A stretch of DNA of 64,000 nt. Source: CAYNZP01 sp964401835 (GTDB taxonomy: Bacteria > Planctomycetota > Phycisphaerae > SM23-33). The position numbers and the translations under genes were made by a program. Under the pieces are notes generated by a model, which saw only the letters and a program-made list of their open reading frames with translations, ran no database searches and was not told the DNA's origin. Numbering within the stretch: the first letter of the stretch is position 1; each line of letters begins with the position of its first letter. The stretch is taken from positions 149,981 to 213,980 of the forward strand of contig CAYNZP010000003.1 of assembly GCA_964401835.1 (NCBI GenBank), read 5' to 3'. This document shows, piece after piece, positions 18,895 to 26,974 of this stretch.

Positions 18895-19839
18895 TCAGCT
18901 GAGATTTTCCTTATACCAATCGATGGCTTTTTCCAGACCTTCTTCGAAATAAATCTTAGGCTCGTATCCTATCGTTTCTTTGGCCAGCGTAACATCAGCT
19001 AGTGAGTGTTTCACATCGCCAGGCCGTTCATCCTGATAAATGGCATGTATATCAATACGAAGCAAAGACTTGAGTTGTTCTAAAATTTGATTGAGTGAAG
19101 TGGCCTTATTACAGGCGATATTCAGGGCCTGTCCCTTACAAACCTCAGCCGGGGCATTGGCAGCAAGCCAATTCGCTTCACAGACATTATCGATGAAGCA
19201 AAAATCCCGGCTTTGCTCACCGTCGCCGAAAACTACCGGCTGCTTGTCAGCCAGAAGGCTGCTGGCAAAAGCTGGAATAACAGCTGCGTATGCGCCGCAT
19301 GGGTCCTGGTAAGGTCCGAACACATTAAAATAACGCAAACAGAGCGTTTCAAGACCGAAAACGGCCGCATAACCCTGCATATAAGCCTCGCAAGAAACCT
19401 TATTTGCAGCGTAAGGGCTGATCGGGGCTGGCACCATGCCCTCGTGTTTTGGAGATTCCTCCTGATCGCCATATGCGCTTGAAGATGCGGCAAAAATAAC
19501 CCGCTTTACTCCGGCAGCCCGTGCAGACTCAAGAACACTTACCGTGCCGTTAACATTAACATCATGGCTGGTCATGGGATCGTCAACACTTCTGGGAACC
19601 GAACCTAATGCTGCCTCGTGAAAAATGGCTTTACAGCCGGAAACTGCCTTATCTACAACCTCCCTGTCCCGGATATCACCCTCGATAAGTTCGATTTTGT
19701 CTTTAATATCGGCAAGGTTTTCGTGCTTGCCGGTCGCAAAGTTGTCCAGAACGACAACGTCATGCCCTTTATCAAGAATATAACGTGCAAGGTTAGAACC
19801 TATAAAACCCGCGCCGCCAGTTACCAGATATTTAGCCAT
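18895..19839 (-). CDS. NAD-dependent nucleotide-sugar epimerase (UDP-GlcNAc/UDP-Glc 4-epimerase-like)
   Basis: A 314-residue extended short-chain dehydrogenase. The NAD loop is TGGAGFIG at 7-14, and the active-site Tyr143-xxx-Lys147 pair lies in SPYAANK. ASSSAYGDQEESPKHE precedes it and LRYFNVFGPYQDP follows, as in WbpP/Gne-type 4-epimerases. AAGG precedes the ATG. It lies 13 bases after the second SDR gene and upstream of the sugar-phosphate transferase. The exact sugar is not determinable. Confidence 0.88.
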   Translation of the reverse strand: MAKYLVTGGAGFIGSNLARYILDKGHDVVVLDNFATGKHENLADIKDKIELIEGDIRDREVVDKAVSGCKAIFHEAALGSVPRSVDDPMTSHDVNVNGTVSVLESARAAGVKRVIFAASSSAYGDQEESPKHEGMVPAPISPYAANKVSCEAYMQGYAAVFGLETLCLRYFNVFGPYQDPCGAYAAVIPAFASSLLADKQPVVFGDGEQSRDFCFIDNVCEANWLAANAPAEVCKGQALNIACNKATSLNQILEQLKSLLRIDIHAIYQDERPGDVKHSLADVTLAKETIGYEPKIYFEEGLEKAIDWYKENLS

Positions 19840-19852
19840 AGTACCTTTTTGC

Positions 19853-20818
19853 CTAAATTTTTGATTTTTCGTATTCGATTACCTGTTTAAGGGTTTCATC
19901 CAGCTTATATTTCGGCTCATAGCCGATTAATCTTTCAATTTTAGTCAAATCCGGCGAACGAGTGAGCATATCATCGAACGGCCGACCATAGGCTTCTTCA
20001 TAGCTGATATGCCGTTTTTTGCTCTTCGAGCCGGTCATTTCAATAATCTTATCGGCCAATGCCTCAATCGTAATCGACTCGGTATTTCCGACGTTTACAA
20101 CTTCACCAACCGCATCTTTTGTAGCGACTAGCTTAATCAATGCGGTAACGACATCCGCGACATTTGAAAAGCACCTGGACTGCTCGCCAGTGCCATAAAT
20201 ATCAATGTCTTCATTTGCAAGTGCCCTTCTTATAAATCTTGGCACGACCATTCCGTACTGCCCCGTCTGCCTTGGCCCGATGGTATTGAAAAACCGGCAA
20301 ACAATAGTCTCCAAGCCATACTGGTCGTGGTATGCCAGGGCAAGAAATTCATCGACCATCTTGCTGCACGCATAGCTCCAACGTGTAAATCGCGTCGAAC
20401 CCAGTGTAGTGTCATCATCCTCATTGAACGGCATCTTGTTGTTCTTGCCGTAAACTTCGCTCGTTGAGGCAACCAGTATTTTGCGCCTGAACTTATTGGC
20501 CAGATTCAGTACAACCTCCGAGCCATGAATGTTTGTTTCGATAGTATGCACAGGCTCATCGACTATAAGTTGTACACCCACAGCAGCAGCCAAATGGTAG
20601 ATAAGGTCGCATCGATCAACTAAAGGTGTCATGGAAGTTTCATTGCGAACGGACTCGCGGATGAATTGGTAGTTTGGACTATCCAGCAGGTGCGAGATAT
20701 TTTCCATCGATCCGGTAGATAAATCATCTACAGAAATAACACTATGGTCATGGGCTAAAAGGGCCTCAGTCAAATGGGAACCTATAAAACCTGCACCACC
20801 AGTTATCAGTACTCTCAT
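19853..20818 (-). CDS. NAD-dependent epimerase/dehydratase (UDP-glucuronate decarboxylase-like)
   Basis: A 321-residue SDR with TGGAGFIGSH at 7-16, ASTSEVYGKN, and Tyr149/Lys153 in YACSK. FNTIGPRQTGQYGMVVPRFI and the C-terminal RSPDLTKIERLIGYEPKY resemble the UXS/ArnA-like and dTDP-glucose-dehydratase-related group. Start ATG 20818 follows AAGG; the open frame extends further upstream with no site. First gene of the five-gene surface-glycan group, divergent from ilvC. It could make UDP-xylose or another decarboxylated or epimerised sugar, but the assignment is by family only. Confidence 0.86.
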   Translation of the reverse strand: MRVLITGGAGFIGSHLTEALLAHDHSVISVDDLSTGSMENISHLLDSPNYQFIRESVRNETSMTPLVDRCDLIYHLAAAVGVQLIVDEPVHTIETNIHGSEVVLNLANKFRRKILVASTSEVYGKNNKMPFNEDDDTTLGSTRFTRWSYACSKMVDEFLALAYHDQYGLETIVCRFFNTIGPRQTGQYGMVVPRFIRRALANEDIDIYGTGEQSRCFSNVADVVTALIKLVATKDAVGEVVNVGNTESITIEALADKIIEMTGSKSKKRHISYEEAYGRPFDDMLTRSPDLTKIERLIGYEPKYKLDETLKQVIEYEKSKI

Positions 20819-20938
20819 TGGCTTATACCTTTTTCTTAATAAACCTGACAAATTGAATCGCAAGAATACCCGCTGAATGAAACAATAGCAACTCATACTT
20901 GGGCGGGCCAGGTAGGTAAACTCAACTACCAGAAAGTC

Positions 20939-20967
20939 TTGACGGGCGAGTCAAATACCAGTAAAAA
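20939..20967 (+). promoter_or_regulatory. putative ilvC promoter
   Basis: TTGACG (20939-20944), 17-bp spacer, TAAAAA (20962-20967). It predicts a leader of about 50 bases before ilvC. Confidence 0.5.
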
Positions 20968-21025
20968 CATCGTTTCTATTTATGGAAAACTAGCGTGTTT
21001 TAGACATAAAGCTAAGGAGCAGACA

Positions 21026-22126
21026 ATGGCAACCATTGATTTTGGTGGAGTAAAAGAAGAAGTCGTCATGCGGGAAGAGTTCCCGGTCAGCAAGGCCCTG
21101 GAGGTCTTAAAAGATGAAACCATCGCTGTTATCGGTTATGGCGTACAGGGCCCGGCCCAGGCGCTGAACATGAAGGATAACGGTTTTAACGTTATTATCG
21201 GCCAAGCCAGCGAATTCAAGGGCGACTGGGATCGAGCTGTCGCAGACGGCTGGGTGCCCGGTGAAACTCTTTTTGAGATAGAAGAAGCCGCCAAAAAGGC
21301 CACCATAATCCAGATTCTCGTCAGCGACGCGGCACAGAAGGTAATCTGGCCAACCATCAAAGGATGCCTCAACGAAGGCGACGCGGTTTACTTCTCGCAT
21401 GGTTTCTCGATTGTTTACAAGGATCAGACCGAGGTAATTGCTCCGGAAAATGTCGATGTCATTCTTGTCGCACCGAAGGGCTCGGGCACTTCTGTCCGGC
21501 GCAATTTCCTTTCCGGTGCGGGCATCAATTCCAGCTTTGCCGTAGCCCAGGACTTCACCGGGCGAGCCAGAGAAAGAGCAATTGCGATAGGCATCTCCAT
21601 TGGTTCCGGCTATTTGTTCCCGACAACCTTTGAAAATGAAGTCTTCTCAGACCTAACTGGCGAGCGTGGCATACTCATGGGTGCACTTGCCGGCGTCATG
21701 GAAGCCCAGTACGACGTTCTTCGCGCGAACGGCCACAGCCCGTCAGAAGCATTCAACGAGACAGTCGAAGAACTGACGCAAAGCCTTATCCGCCTTGTCG
21801 ACGAAAACGGCATGGACTGGATGTACGCGAACTGCTCAGCAACCGCACAGCGTGGCGCACTGGACTGGAAGCCGAAGTTCAAAGAGGCTACCCTTCCGGT
21901 ATTCAAAGAGCTTTACGATCGAGTAAAAAGTGGCGCAGAGACCAAGCGAGTTATCGAGTCCTGTGGAGCTGCTGACTATAAGGAATCGCTGACAAAAGAA
22001 CTCGACGAAATCGGCAATTCCGAGATGTGGCAGGCCGGCAAGGCAACTCGCAGCCTCAGGCCCAAAGAAGCCGCCAAAGAAATCACCAGCGAAACCAAGG
22101 GTGTAGGTGGTCGTGGCAGCAACTAA
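21026..22126 (+). CDS. ilvC: ketol-acid reductoisomerase
   Basis: NADPH- and Mg-dependent isomeroreductase of isoleucine/valine synthesis. The 366-residue protein has the nucleotide motif GYGVQGPAQALN at 37-48, LVAPKGSGTSVRRNF, and the metal-site region GERGILMGALAGVMEAQYDVL and ESCGAADYKESLTKELDEI. The catalytic helical domain ends normally. ATG 21026 follows AAGGAG at seven bases, so the longer open frame upstream is not used. Monocistronic: promoter before and terminator after. No ilvB/ilvN lie adjacent. Confidence 0.95.
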   Translation: MATIDFGGVKEEVVMREEFPVSKALEVLKDETIAVIGYGVQGPAQALNMKDNGFNVIIGQASEFKGDWDRAVADGWVPGETLFEIEEAAKKATIIQILVSDAAQKVIWPTIKGCLNEGDAVYFSHGFSIVYKDQTEVIAPENVDVILVAPKGSGTSVRRNFLSGAGINSSFAVAQDFTGRARERAIAIGISIGSGYLFPTTFENEVFSDLTGERGILMGALAGVMEAQYDVLRANGHSPSEAFNETVEELTQSLIRLVDENGMDWMYANCSATAQRGALDWKPKFKEATLPVFKELYDRVKSGAETKRVIESCGAADYKESLTKELDEIGNSEMWQAGKATRSLRPKEAAKEITSETKGVGGRGSN

Positions 22127-22147
22127 GTTCTTTAAAACCAAACACTC

Positions 22148-22187
22148 AAGCCCGCCCTTTCCAATTAAGGATTCGGCGGGCTTTTTT
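22148..22187 (+). terminator. Rho-independent terminator after ilvC
   Basis: GCCCGCC (22150-22156) pairs with GGCGGGC (22175-22181), followed by T6. Confidence 0.9.
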
Positions 22188-22207
22188 ATGCAATTTTCAC
22201 AAGTAGC

Positions 22208-22237
22208 TTGTCAAAGCCGCTCCTCGACTCCTAAGAT
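22208..22237 (+). promoter_or_regulatory. putative promoter of the response-regulator gene
   Basis: TTGTCA (22208-22213), 18-bp spacer, TAAGAT (22232-22237), about 57 bases before the ATG. Confidence 0.45.
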
Positions 22238-22294
22238 TAAATGGAAAGCAAAGTTGCGTCATTTCTCACAAATAACAGGAGTTAGCTCAAAAAA

Positions 22295-22786
22295 ATGGCT
22301 GATTCCCAATTTCAATCCGAGCCGGTCAATATCCTTTTGGTGGACGACGAATACGACGTCCGCTTTGTCTTAAAAAGCTTTCTCAAACAAAAGGGTGATT
22401 TCGAATTCTTCGAGGCGATTAATGGCGTCGCAGCCCAGGATATCATCAAACGTGAAAAGATCGACCTTGTAATTACCGACCTGGTTATGCCTCGAATGGG
22501 CGGGCTGAAATTGATGGAGTGGGCCAAGGGAAGTTACCCTTCGATAACATGGATAATTCTTTCAGGGCGAGGAAGTTTTGACAATGCCCTCAAGGCTGTA
22601 GAACTGGGAGCATTCAATTTCATAACCAAACCCGTCTCGCTCGAGGCCCTTTGGACAACCGTCAGAAATGCTCTGACCCAGCGAAATCTGAAAACTGAGC
22701 GGGAACGACTCCTAAGGGAGATAGAACAAAAGAACCTTCGCCTGGAGCAGCAGCTCAAAAAACTCCACGAAAAAAATATCGCTTAA
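22295..22786 (+). CDS. single-domain response regulator with coiled-coil tail
   Basis: A 163-residue receiver protein. The acidic pocket is VDDE at 16-19, and the phosphoacceptor is Asp62 in LVITDLVMPRMGG. The signalling Ser is in IILSGRG, and the conserved Lys in FITKPVSLEAL. After residue 125 there is no DNA-binding domain. Instead a charged helix of about 35 residues (KTERERLLREIEQKN and the Leu-rich stretch after it) should form a coiled coil for dimerisation or partner binding. It is transcribed alone, convergent with the Mla-like operon 26 bases away. No histidine kinase is adjacent. Confidence 0.93.
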   Translation: MADSQFQSEPVNILLVDDEYDVRFVLKSFLKQKGDFEFFEAINGVAAQDIIKREKIDLVITDLVMPRMGGLKLMEWAKGSYPSITWIILSGRGSFDNALKAVELGAFNFITKPVSLEALWTTVRNALTQRNLKTERERLLREIEQKNLRLEQQLKKLHEKNIA

Positions 22787-22811
22787 CCCGGCTAGTTAAC
22801 TATAGCCCGCC

Positions 22812-23990
22812 CTATTCGGACAATTCCTTCCAGAGCGACTGTTCAGCTTTGCTGAATTTACTGAACGTATCGTTGAGCTTTTCTTTAATTTCCTGCAACT
22901 CCAGATCATCGGCGGCTATGCCGTCCGGCCTCAACTGTGACAGTTTGCTGAGCTTCGCAATGGTCTGATCCAGTTCGGCAGCACCATCGGAAAATGCCCT
23001 TGCTGCATCATAGATATTCTGTGAGTCAAGTTCTTCGCCCTTAGGCTTATGTATCAGCCGCCAGGGATTACGGCGTATTTCCTTTGTTGTAGATTTCAGA
23101 TTAGCAGAAACCTGGTTCATGTTGTCCAGGATTTCATCTACATTATCGCGATTGAGGACGATAACTTCCTTAACCTCCTCGGAGACGACTGCGAAGTTCT
23201 GCGATATTTCGAGAACCTCCGTACCAGCCTTTCTCAGGTCAACGAGAAGTTCGGCAATATCATTTTTGGCATAATCTTCTATCGTTTTTGTGGTGTTTTC
23301 CACGGACGTTAATATGTTCTGCATCCGCGGCTTGGCGTCAGCTGTAAGGTCGCGGACGTTAACTGTCGTTTCGTCGAGATTGGCCAGGATAGACCCTTCA
23401 ATTTTCTTGTCAGTTTCCGGCAGAATATTAGAGGTCATTCCTGAAATATCAGCAGCAACCGTTTGCAGACTCTCAATAATAACGTGAATCTTGGCCAGTA
23501 CCGCTTCGGGATTATCTTTATCAAGTTCATTCTTAATATTGGCTATCGTGTCGGTAATATCAGCCATCGCCTGATCAAGTCCACCAGCCAGCAGAATCGG
23601 GTTATCGTCGTCGGCTTCTACTCCTGATTCGCCGAATGCCTTAATAACCACCTTGGCCATTCCTATGGGCGGGCTGACAATCGCTGCCTTGCCATCGGAA
23701 AAGATCTTAATATCTTTCCGCCAAAGCTGGGCGCGATATATGCACATATTCTTATCAGCCTGTACTTCTACTTCCTGCACCGTACCGATTTTCGCGTCGC
23801 AGAAGTGTATCTCCGAGCCTTCGAGGATACCTACGCTGCCGCCTTCCTGCGGTGCATAAAAACTCACCATCTGGCCCTTGGTCCTGAAGGCATTTGCCGC
23901 ACCAAGCCACAGCACGACACCAAAAACTATAGCCAGACTTCCAAGAACGAATATTCCAGCCGTCAGTTCATTTCGTTTCTTTTTTGGCAT
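22812..23990 (-). CDS. MlaD-family (MCE-domain) lipid transport substrate-binding protein
   Basis: The periplasmic lipid-shuttling component of an MCE transporter. The 392-residue protein has an N-terminal anchor helix (LTAGIFVLGSLAIVFGVVLWLG), one MCE domain (about 40-115, with VGILEGSEIHFCDAKIGTV), then a long helical region with many heptads (about 140-390). It resembles longer MlaD homologues whose helices form a tube. A Cys lies in the MCE beta-hairpin. It is the last gene of a minus-strand operon with MlaE and MlaF homologues, 26 bases downstream of the ATPase. Confidence 0.88.
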   Translation of the reverse strand: MPKKKRNELTAGIFVLGSLAIVFGVVLWLGAANAFRTKGQMVSFYAPQEGGSVGILEGSEIHFCDAKIGTVQEVEVQADKNMCIYRAQLWRKDIKIFSDGKAAIVSPPIGMAKVVIKAFGESGVEADDDNPILLAGGLDQAMADITDTIANIKNELDKDNPEAVLAKIHVIIESLQTVAADISGMTSNILPETDKKIEGSILANLDETTVNVRDLTADAKPRMQNILTSVENTTKTIEDYAKNDIAELLVDLRKAGTEVLEISQNFAVVSEEVKEVIVLNRDNVDEILDNMNQVSANLKSTTKEIRRNPWRLIHKPKGEELDSQNIYDAARAFSDGAAELDQTIAKLSKLSQLRPDGIAADDLELQEIKEKLNDTFSKFSKAEQSLWKELSE

Positions 23991-24016
23991 TTTTTTCTAT
24001 CTCTCCAAAATCGAAG

Positions 24017-24880
24017 CTAGCCTTCACTGGCCGCTTCCAATAGGTCTTCCTCATATCCTGTACTGAGACGCCGTTGCGTGATCGGGCCTTTAGAATCGCC
24101 TCGCAAAAACTGGCGAATCAGATCGCTCTTTTCTTCACCGGTCGGTTCATTGTCGCGGATGGCTTCGAACTCTTCACGCTTGCCAACCATCAACACCTTG
24201 CCCCTATCCAGCATCACCATCCTGTCAGCGATGCGGAAAGCTGAATCCATCTCGTGAGTAACCACTATGCTGGCGACTCCGATTTTTTTCGACAAATCAA
24301 TCATCAGCTGGTCTATCTCAGCTGACGTTACCGGGTCGAGCCCAGCAGAGGGTTCGTCGTAGAACAAAATCTCCGGGTCGAGGGCAATCGCCCTGGCCAG
24401 GCCGGCACGTTTTTTCATTCCGCCAGAAATCTCCGAAGGCATCAAATCCGTAGCATATCTCAGGCCGACAAGCTCGAGCTTGATTTTTACCATGATATCG
24501 ATTGTATCGTCATCAAGGTTGGTATGTTCCCGCAGCGGAAGAGCAACATTCTCAGCTACCGTCATTGAATTGAATAATGCTCCGGATTGGAAAAGTATCC
24601 CGAACCGTTTTTTTACTGCGTCCAGCTCCTGCTCGGAAAGTTGAGAAATATTCTGGCCAAAAATCTCCACCCACCCCTCATTGGGAAGCATCGAACCAAT
24701 CATATGACGCAATAGCGTACTCTTGCCGCAACCGCTGCCACCCATGATTACCAAGGTCTCGCCCGGAAACACTTCCACGTTTACGCCATCAAGCACCGCC
24801 CTCTCGTCAAATCGCTTGACCAGGTTGGTAACTTTTACGACCGACTGACGGCCTTGATTGTCCTGATTCCCACTTTCCAT
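24017..24880 (-). CDS. ABC transporter ATPase, MlaF-like
   Basis: ATPase of the MCE-type lipid transporter. The 287 residues carry Walker A GGSGCGKST near 47-55, a Q-loop (FGILFQSGALFNSMTV), the signature SGGMKKRAGLARAIALDPEI, Walker B LFYDEPSAGLDPVTS, and the switch His in VVTHEMDSAF. The QSGALF and SGGM-RKRAG-like signatures are specific to the MlaF/TTG2A group. A C-terminal extension of about 40 residues is present. In E. coli MlaF is regulated by the STAS protein MlaB; a STAS gene is in this operon. Confidence 0.93.
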   Translation of the reverse strand: MESGNQDNQGRQSVVKVTNLVKRFDERAVLDGVNVEVFPGETLVIMGGSGCGKSTLLRHMIGSMLPNEGWVEIFGQNISQLSEQELDAVKKRFGILFQSGALFNSMTVAENVALPLREHTNLDDDTIDIMVKIKLELVGLRYATDLMPSEISGGMKKRAGLARAIALDPEILFYDEPSAGLDPVTSAEIDQLMIDLSKKIGVASIVVTHEMDSAFRIADRMVMLDRGKVLMVGKREEFEAIRDNEPTGEEKSDLIRQFLRGDSKGPITQRRLSTGYEEDLLEAASEG

Positions 24881-24900
24881 CGATTAAACCAAGTCCACCT

Positions 24901-25728
24901 TTACAGGCCAAATACATAGAAAAACACAGTGCACACGCAAGCTGCGGAAATAATCGCCACTATCGAATAAACTACCGTCATCGTCGTGGCTCGGCCGACA
25001 CCTTCGGCTCCGCCGCGAACCTTCAGACCCTCATAACAAGCAATGAGACTTACCAGCACACCGAATATGCCTGCCTGAACAAGGCCGGTGACGAAATCCT
25101 TATACTCCAGACTATCCCGCATCCTTTCCCAATATCCCACGTAAGAGGCCGGGCCAAGGACAAATCGCGATGTCAGGTATCCTCCGAAGGCAATCATCAA
25201 ATCCGCAATCACGGCCAAAAGTATCATCATTATAAATGTCGCAAAAACTCTGGGCACGACCAGATAACGGACGGGATTAAGCGCCATCGCTTCCATGGCC
25301 TCGATTTCCTCGGCTACCACCATCGTGCCAAGCTCAGCTGCTATAGACGCTCCCGCAAAACCGCTCAGCACCACGCCAGTTATGATAGGGCCAAGCATTC
25401 GAAAACCTGCAATGCCGATAATAACCGAAACCTGTCCTTCCTGGCCGAATTCTGCCAGTGGCGGAGTCATTTGAAGGGCGAGGATAACGCCGATAAAAAC
25501 CTGCACCAGAACCACAACACCCAAACTGCGGACGCCTACGCGGATCATCTGTACGGCAAGCGCTTCATGGCGAATCTTGATCTTTGGCGAGAAATATTCC
25601 TTGAAGGCACTTTGTGAAGCTTGGCCAAGAAGGATCGCCATGCCACCGAAGTAGCTTAAATTGCCGATTAACTTCGCACCGAGTTTTCGGACGAAATTAT
25701 CACCCTTATTTTCCGCTTCCGGAGACAT
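24901..25728 (-). CDS. MlaE-family permease
   Basis: Integral membrane permease of the MCE lipid transporter. The 275 residues have an N-terminal amphipathic part, then about five hydrophobic segments (SLGVVVLVQVFIGVILALQM; ITGVVLSGFAGASIAAELG; FATFIMMILLAVIADLMIAF; AGIFGVLVSLIACYEGL; TMTVVYSIVAIISAACVCTV). The EIEAMEAMALNPVRYLVVPR coupling segment is the MlaE signature. Its ATG lies one base after the STAS gene stop. Confidence 0.93.
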   Translation of the reverse strand: MSPEAENKGDNFVRKLGAKLIGNLSYFGGMAILLGQASQSAFKEYFSPKIKIRHEALAVQMIRVGVRSLGVVVLVQVFIGVILALQMTPPLAEFGQEGQVSVIIGIAGFRMLGPIITGVVLSGFAGASIAAELGTMVVAEEIEAMEAMALNPVRYLVVPRVFATFIMMILLAVIADLMIAFGGYLTSRFVLGPASYVGYWERMRDSLEYKDFVTGLVQAGIFGVLVSLIACYEGLKVRGGAEGVGRATTMTVVYSIVAIISAACVCTVFFYVFGL

Positions 25729-25729
25729 T

Positions 25730-26074
25730 CTATGCCAAGGCCTCCTCTTCGGTATCGAATATGCTGAACACGCTGTCGAGTCTTGTTATCTCAAAAACAC
25801 TGCGGACCCTGTCAACAAGTCCGACCAGGCTCAGAGGAAGTCCCATTTTGCGGGCACGGGAAAGCAGCTTGACCAGGCTGGCTACGCCGGATGAATCCAT
25901 GTATGCCACACCGGCGAGATTGATTACCAGCTTGGTCGGTTTTTTATCCAGCAGTTTGAGCAAGGCAGCCTGAAATTCGCTGCTGCGATGCAGGTCAATA
26001 TCGCCCTGGACATCTACAACGGCAGATTTTTCCACCCAACGCACCGCTTTTATTGATTGAGAGTCGTAATTCAT
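25730..26074 (-). CDS. STAS-domain protein (anti-sigma-factor antagonist / MlaB-like)
   Basis: A 114-residue single STAS domain. The phosphorylatable Ser region is VAYMDSSGVASLVKLL (Asp60, Ser61, Ser62), and GDIDLHRSSEFQAAL is the conserved N-terminal strand-helix. In SpoIIAA-type proteins the Ser is phosphorylated by an RsbW/SpoIIAB-type kinase; in MlaB-type proteins STAS binds the transporter ATPase. Here both contexts coincide: the gene upstream encodes an RsbW-like kinase (overlap ATGA, 26071-26074) and the gene downstream is mlaE. The protein may therefore couple phospho-signalling to lipid transport. Confidence 0.9.
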   Translation of the reverse strand: MNYDSQSIKAVRWVEKSAVVDVQGDIDLHRSSEFQAALLKLLDKKPTKLVINLAGVAYMDSSGVASLVKLLSRARKMGLPLSLVGLVDRVRSVFEITRLDSVFSIFDTEEEALA

Positions 26075-26523
26075 TGGTCACTTCCCGCTTCTTGTTTCTG
26101 AAGTTTTTTCGTCATGGTCAGCAGAGTCCCGCCGCCATCTCCGGGTTGATAATCAAGCGAGTCCATATACTCTTTCATGATATGGACGCCAAGGCCGCCC
26201 GGGCGGACATCGGCCAGGTCGCGAGGTTTGATTTTGGACCTGTCGACATATTTACCGTAATCACGAAGACAAATCTTAAGCCCGCCGTCGTTTTCTGAAA
26301 GTTGTGCCAGTTCCACCTCGATGAGCTTATCGTCCGATCCGTCATAGGCATGGCGAATAATATTCGTCAGAGCTTCATCCACGCTTAGAATGATTCCGCC
26401 GGTCGTATCATCATCAAAGCCGATCATCTGGCACATTTTCTCCAGGGCGGCACGTACGATCTGCAACTGTATCGGCATAGAAAAGATGGTTATTTTTACC
26501 GGCTTATCTGTCTCAAAATTCAT
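26071..26523 (-). CDS. ATP-binding protein, RsbW/SpoIIAB-like serine kinase (HATPase_c_2)
   Basis: A 150-residue GHKL-type ATPase. The N box is ILSVDEALTNIIRHAYDGS, and the G1 region DYGKYVDRSKIKPRDLADVRPGGLGVHIMKEYMD contains the PGGLG glycine loop. This is the anti-sigma/serine-kinase type, usually paired with a STAS antagonist, as here. No sigma factor gene is nearby. It overlaps the HEAT lipoprotein gene at its start by 11 bases and the STAS gene at its stop by four, implying coupled translation. Kinase activity is inferred from family. Confidence 0.9.
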   Translation of the reverse strand: MNFETDKPVKITIFSMPIQLQIVRAALEKMCQMIGFDDDTTGGIILSVDEALTNIIRHAYDGSDDKLIEVELAQLSENDGGLKICLRDYGKYVDRSKIKPRDLADVRPGGLGVHIMKEYMDSLDYQPGDGGGTLLTMTKKLQKQEAGSDQ

Positions 26524-26893
26524 CTTTACTCCCGGCTGGTTTTGTTGATGGCATCTTGATGCTCTGGGTTTTCAACCAGTTCCGCCATCGGTCGACTGCT
26601 TTTTGTCGCTGCTCGGGCGGATCATAATAATTGTAACCCATCTTCTTACCGGTGATCTTCTCCAGAGAAATAATCGAGAAAAACCTCACTTCAGGCTCGG
26701 CGTCACTCAGACGGTCCACGAGATACGGAATGGCCCTTTCATCTTTCAAGGCCCCCGCCTGACGAGCAGCCAAAGCACGGACGAGCGGATCTTCATCCTC
26801 GAAGGATTTATAGATATCCGAGGTGCCAGGCTGGCAGCCCGAGACAAGAAAAACAAACAAAAGAATTATGAACGGAAATTTCCGACAAAACAT
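26513..26893 (-). CDS. HEAT-repeat lipoprotein
   Basis: A 126-residue precursor with a lipoprotein signal peptide (FPFIILLFVFLVSGC), then about two HEAT-like helical repeats: EDPLVRALAARQAGALKDER and DAEPEVRFFSIISLEKITGK. The tail is Pro/Lys-rich. ATG 26893 has GGAAA nine bases upstream; the TTG at 26905 is less likely. First gene of the operon that continues to the RsbW-like kinase, STAS and MCE transporter genes. Its role is unknown, but co-transcription suggests a cell-envelope scaffold for that system. Confidence 0.78.
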   Translation of the reverse strand: MFCRKFPFIILLFVFLVSGCQPGTSDIYKSFEDEDPLVRALAARQAGALKDERAIPYLVDRLSDAEPEVRFFSIISLEKITGKKMGYNYYDPPEQRQKAVDRWRNWLKTQSIKMPSTKPAGSKDEF

Positions 26894-26974
26894 TTTTGTT
26901 TCCAAAGTGAAAGGTAAACCGCTTCGTTAAATTGCGTTGCAGAATTATATATCACTCGAATAAGGTCTTGCACG

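Noticed and set aside
20819..21025. Leucine/valine attenuator before ilvC
   Set aside because: No short leader ORF rich in Leu, Val or Ile codons and no terminator-antiterminator pair seen.
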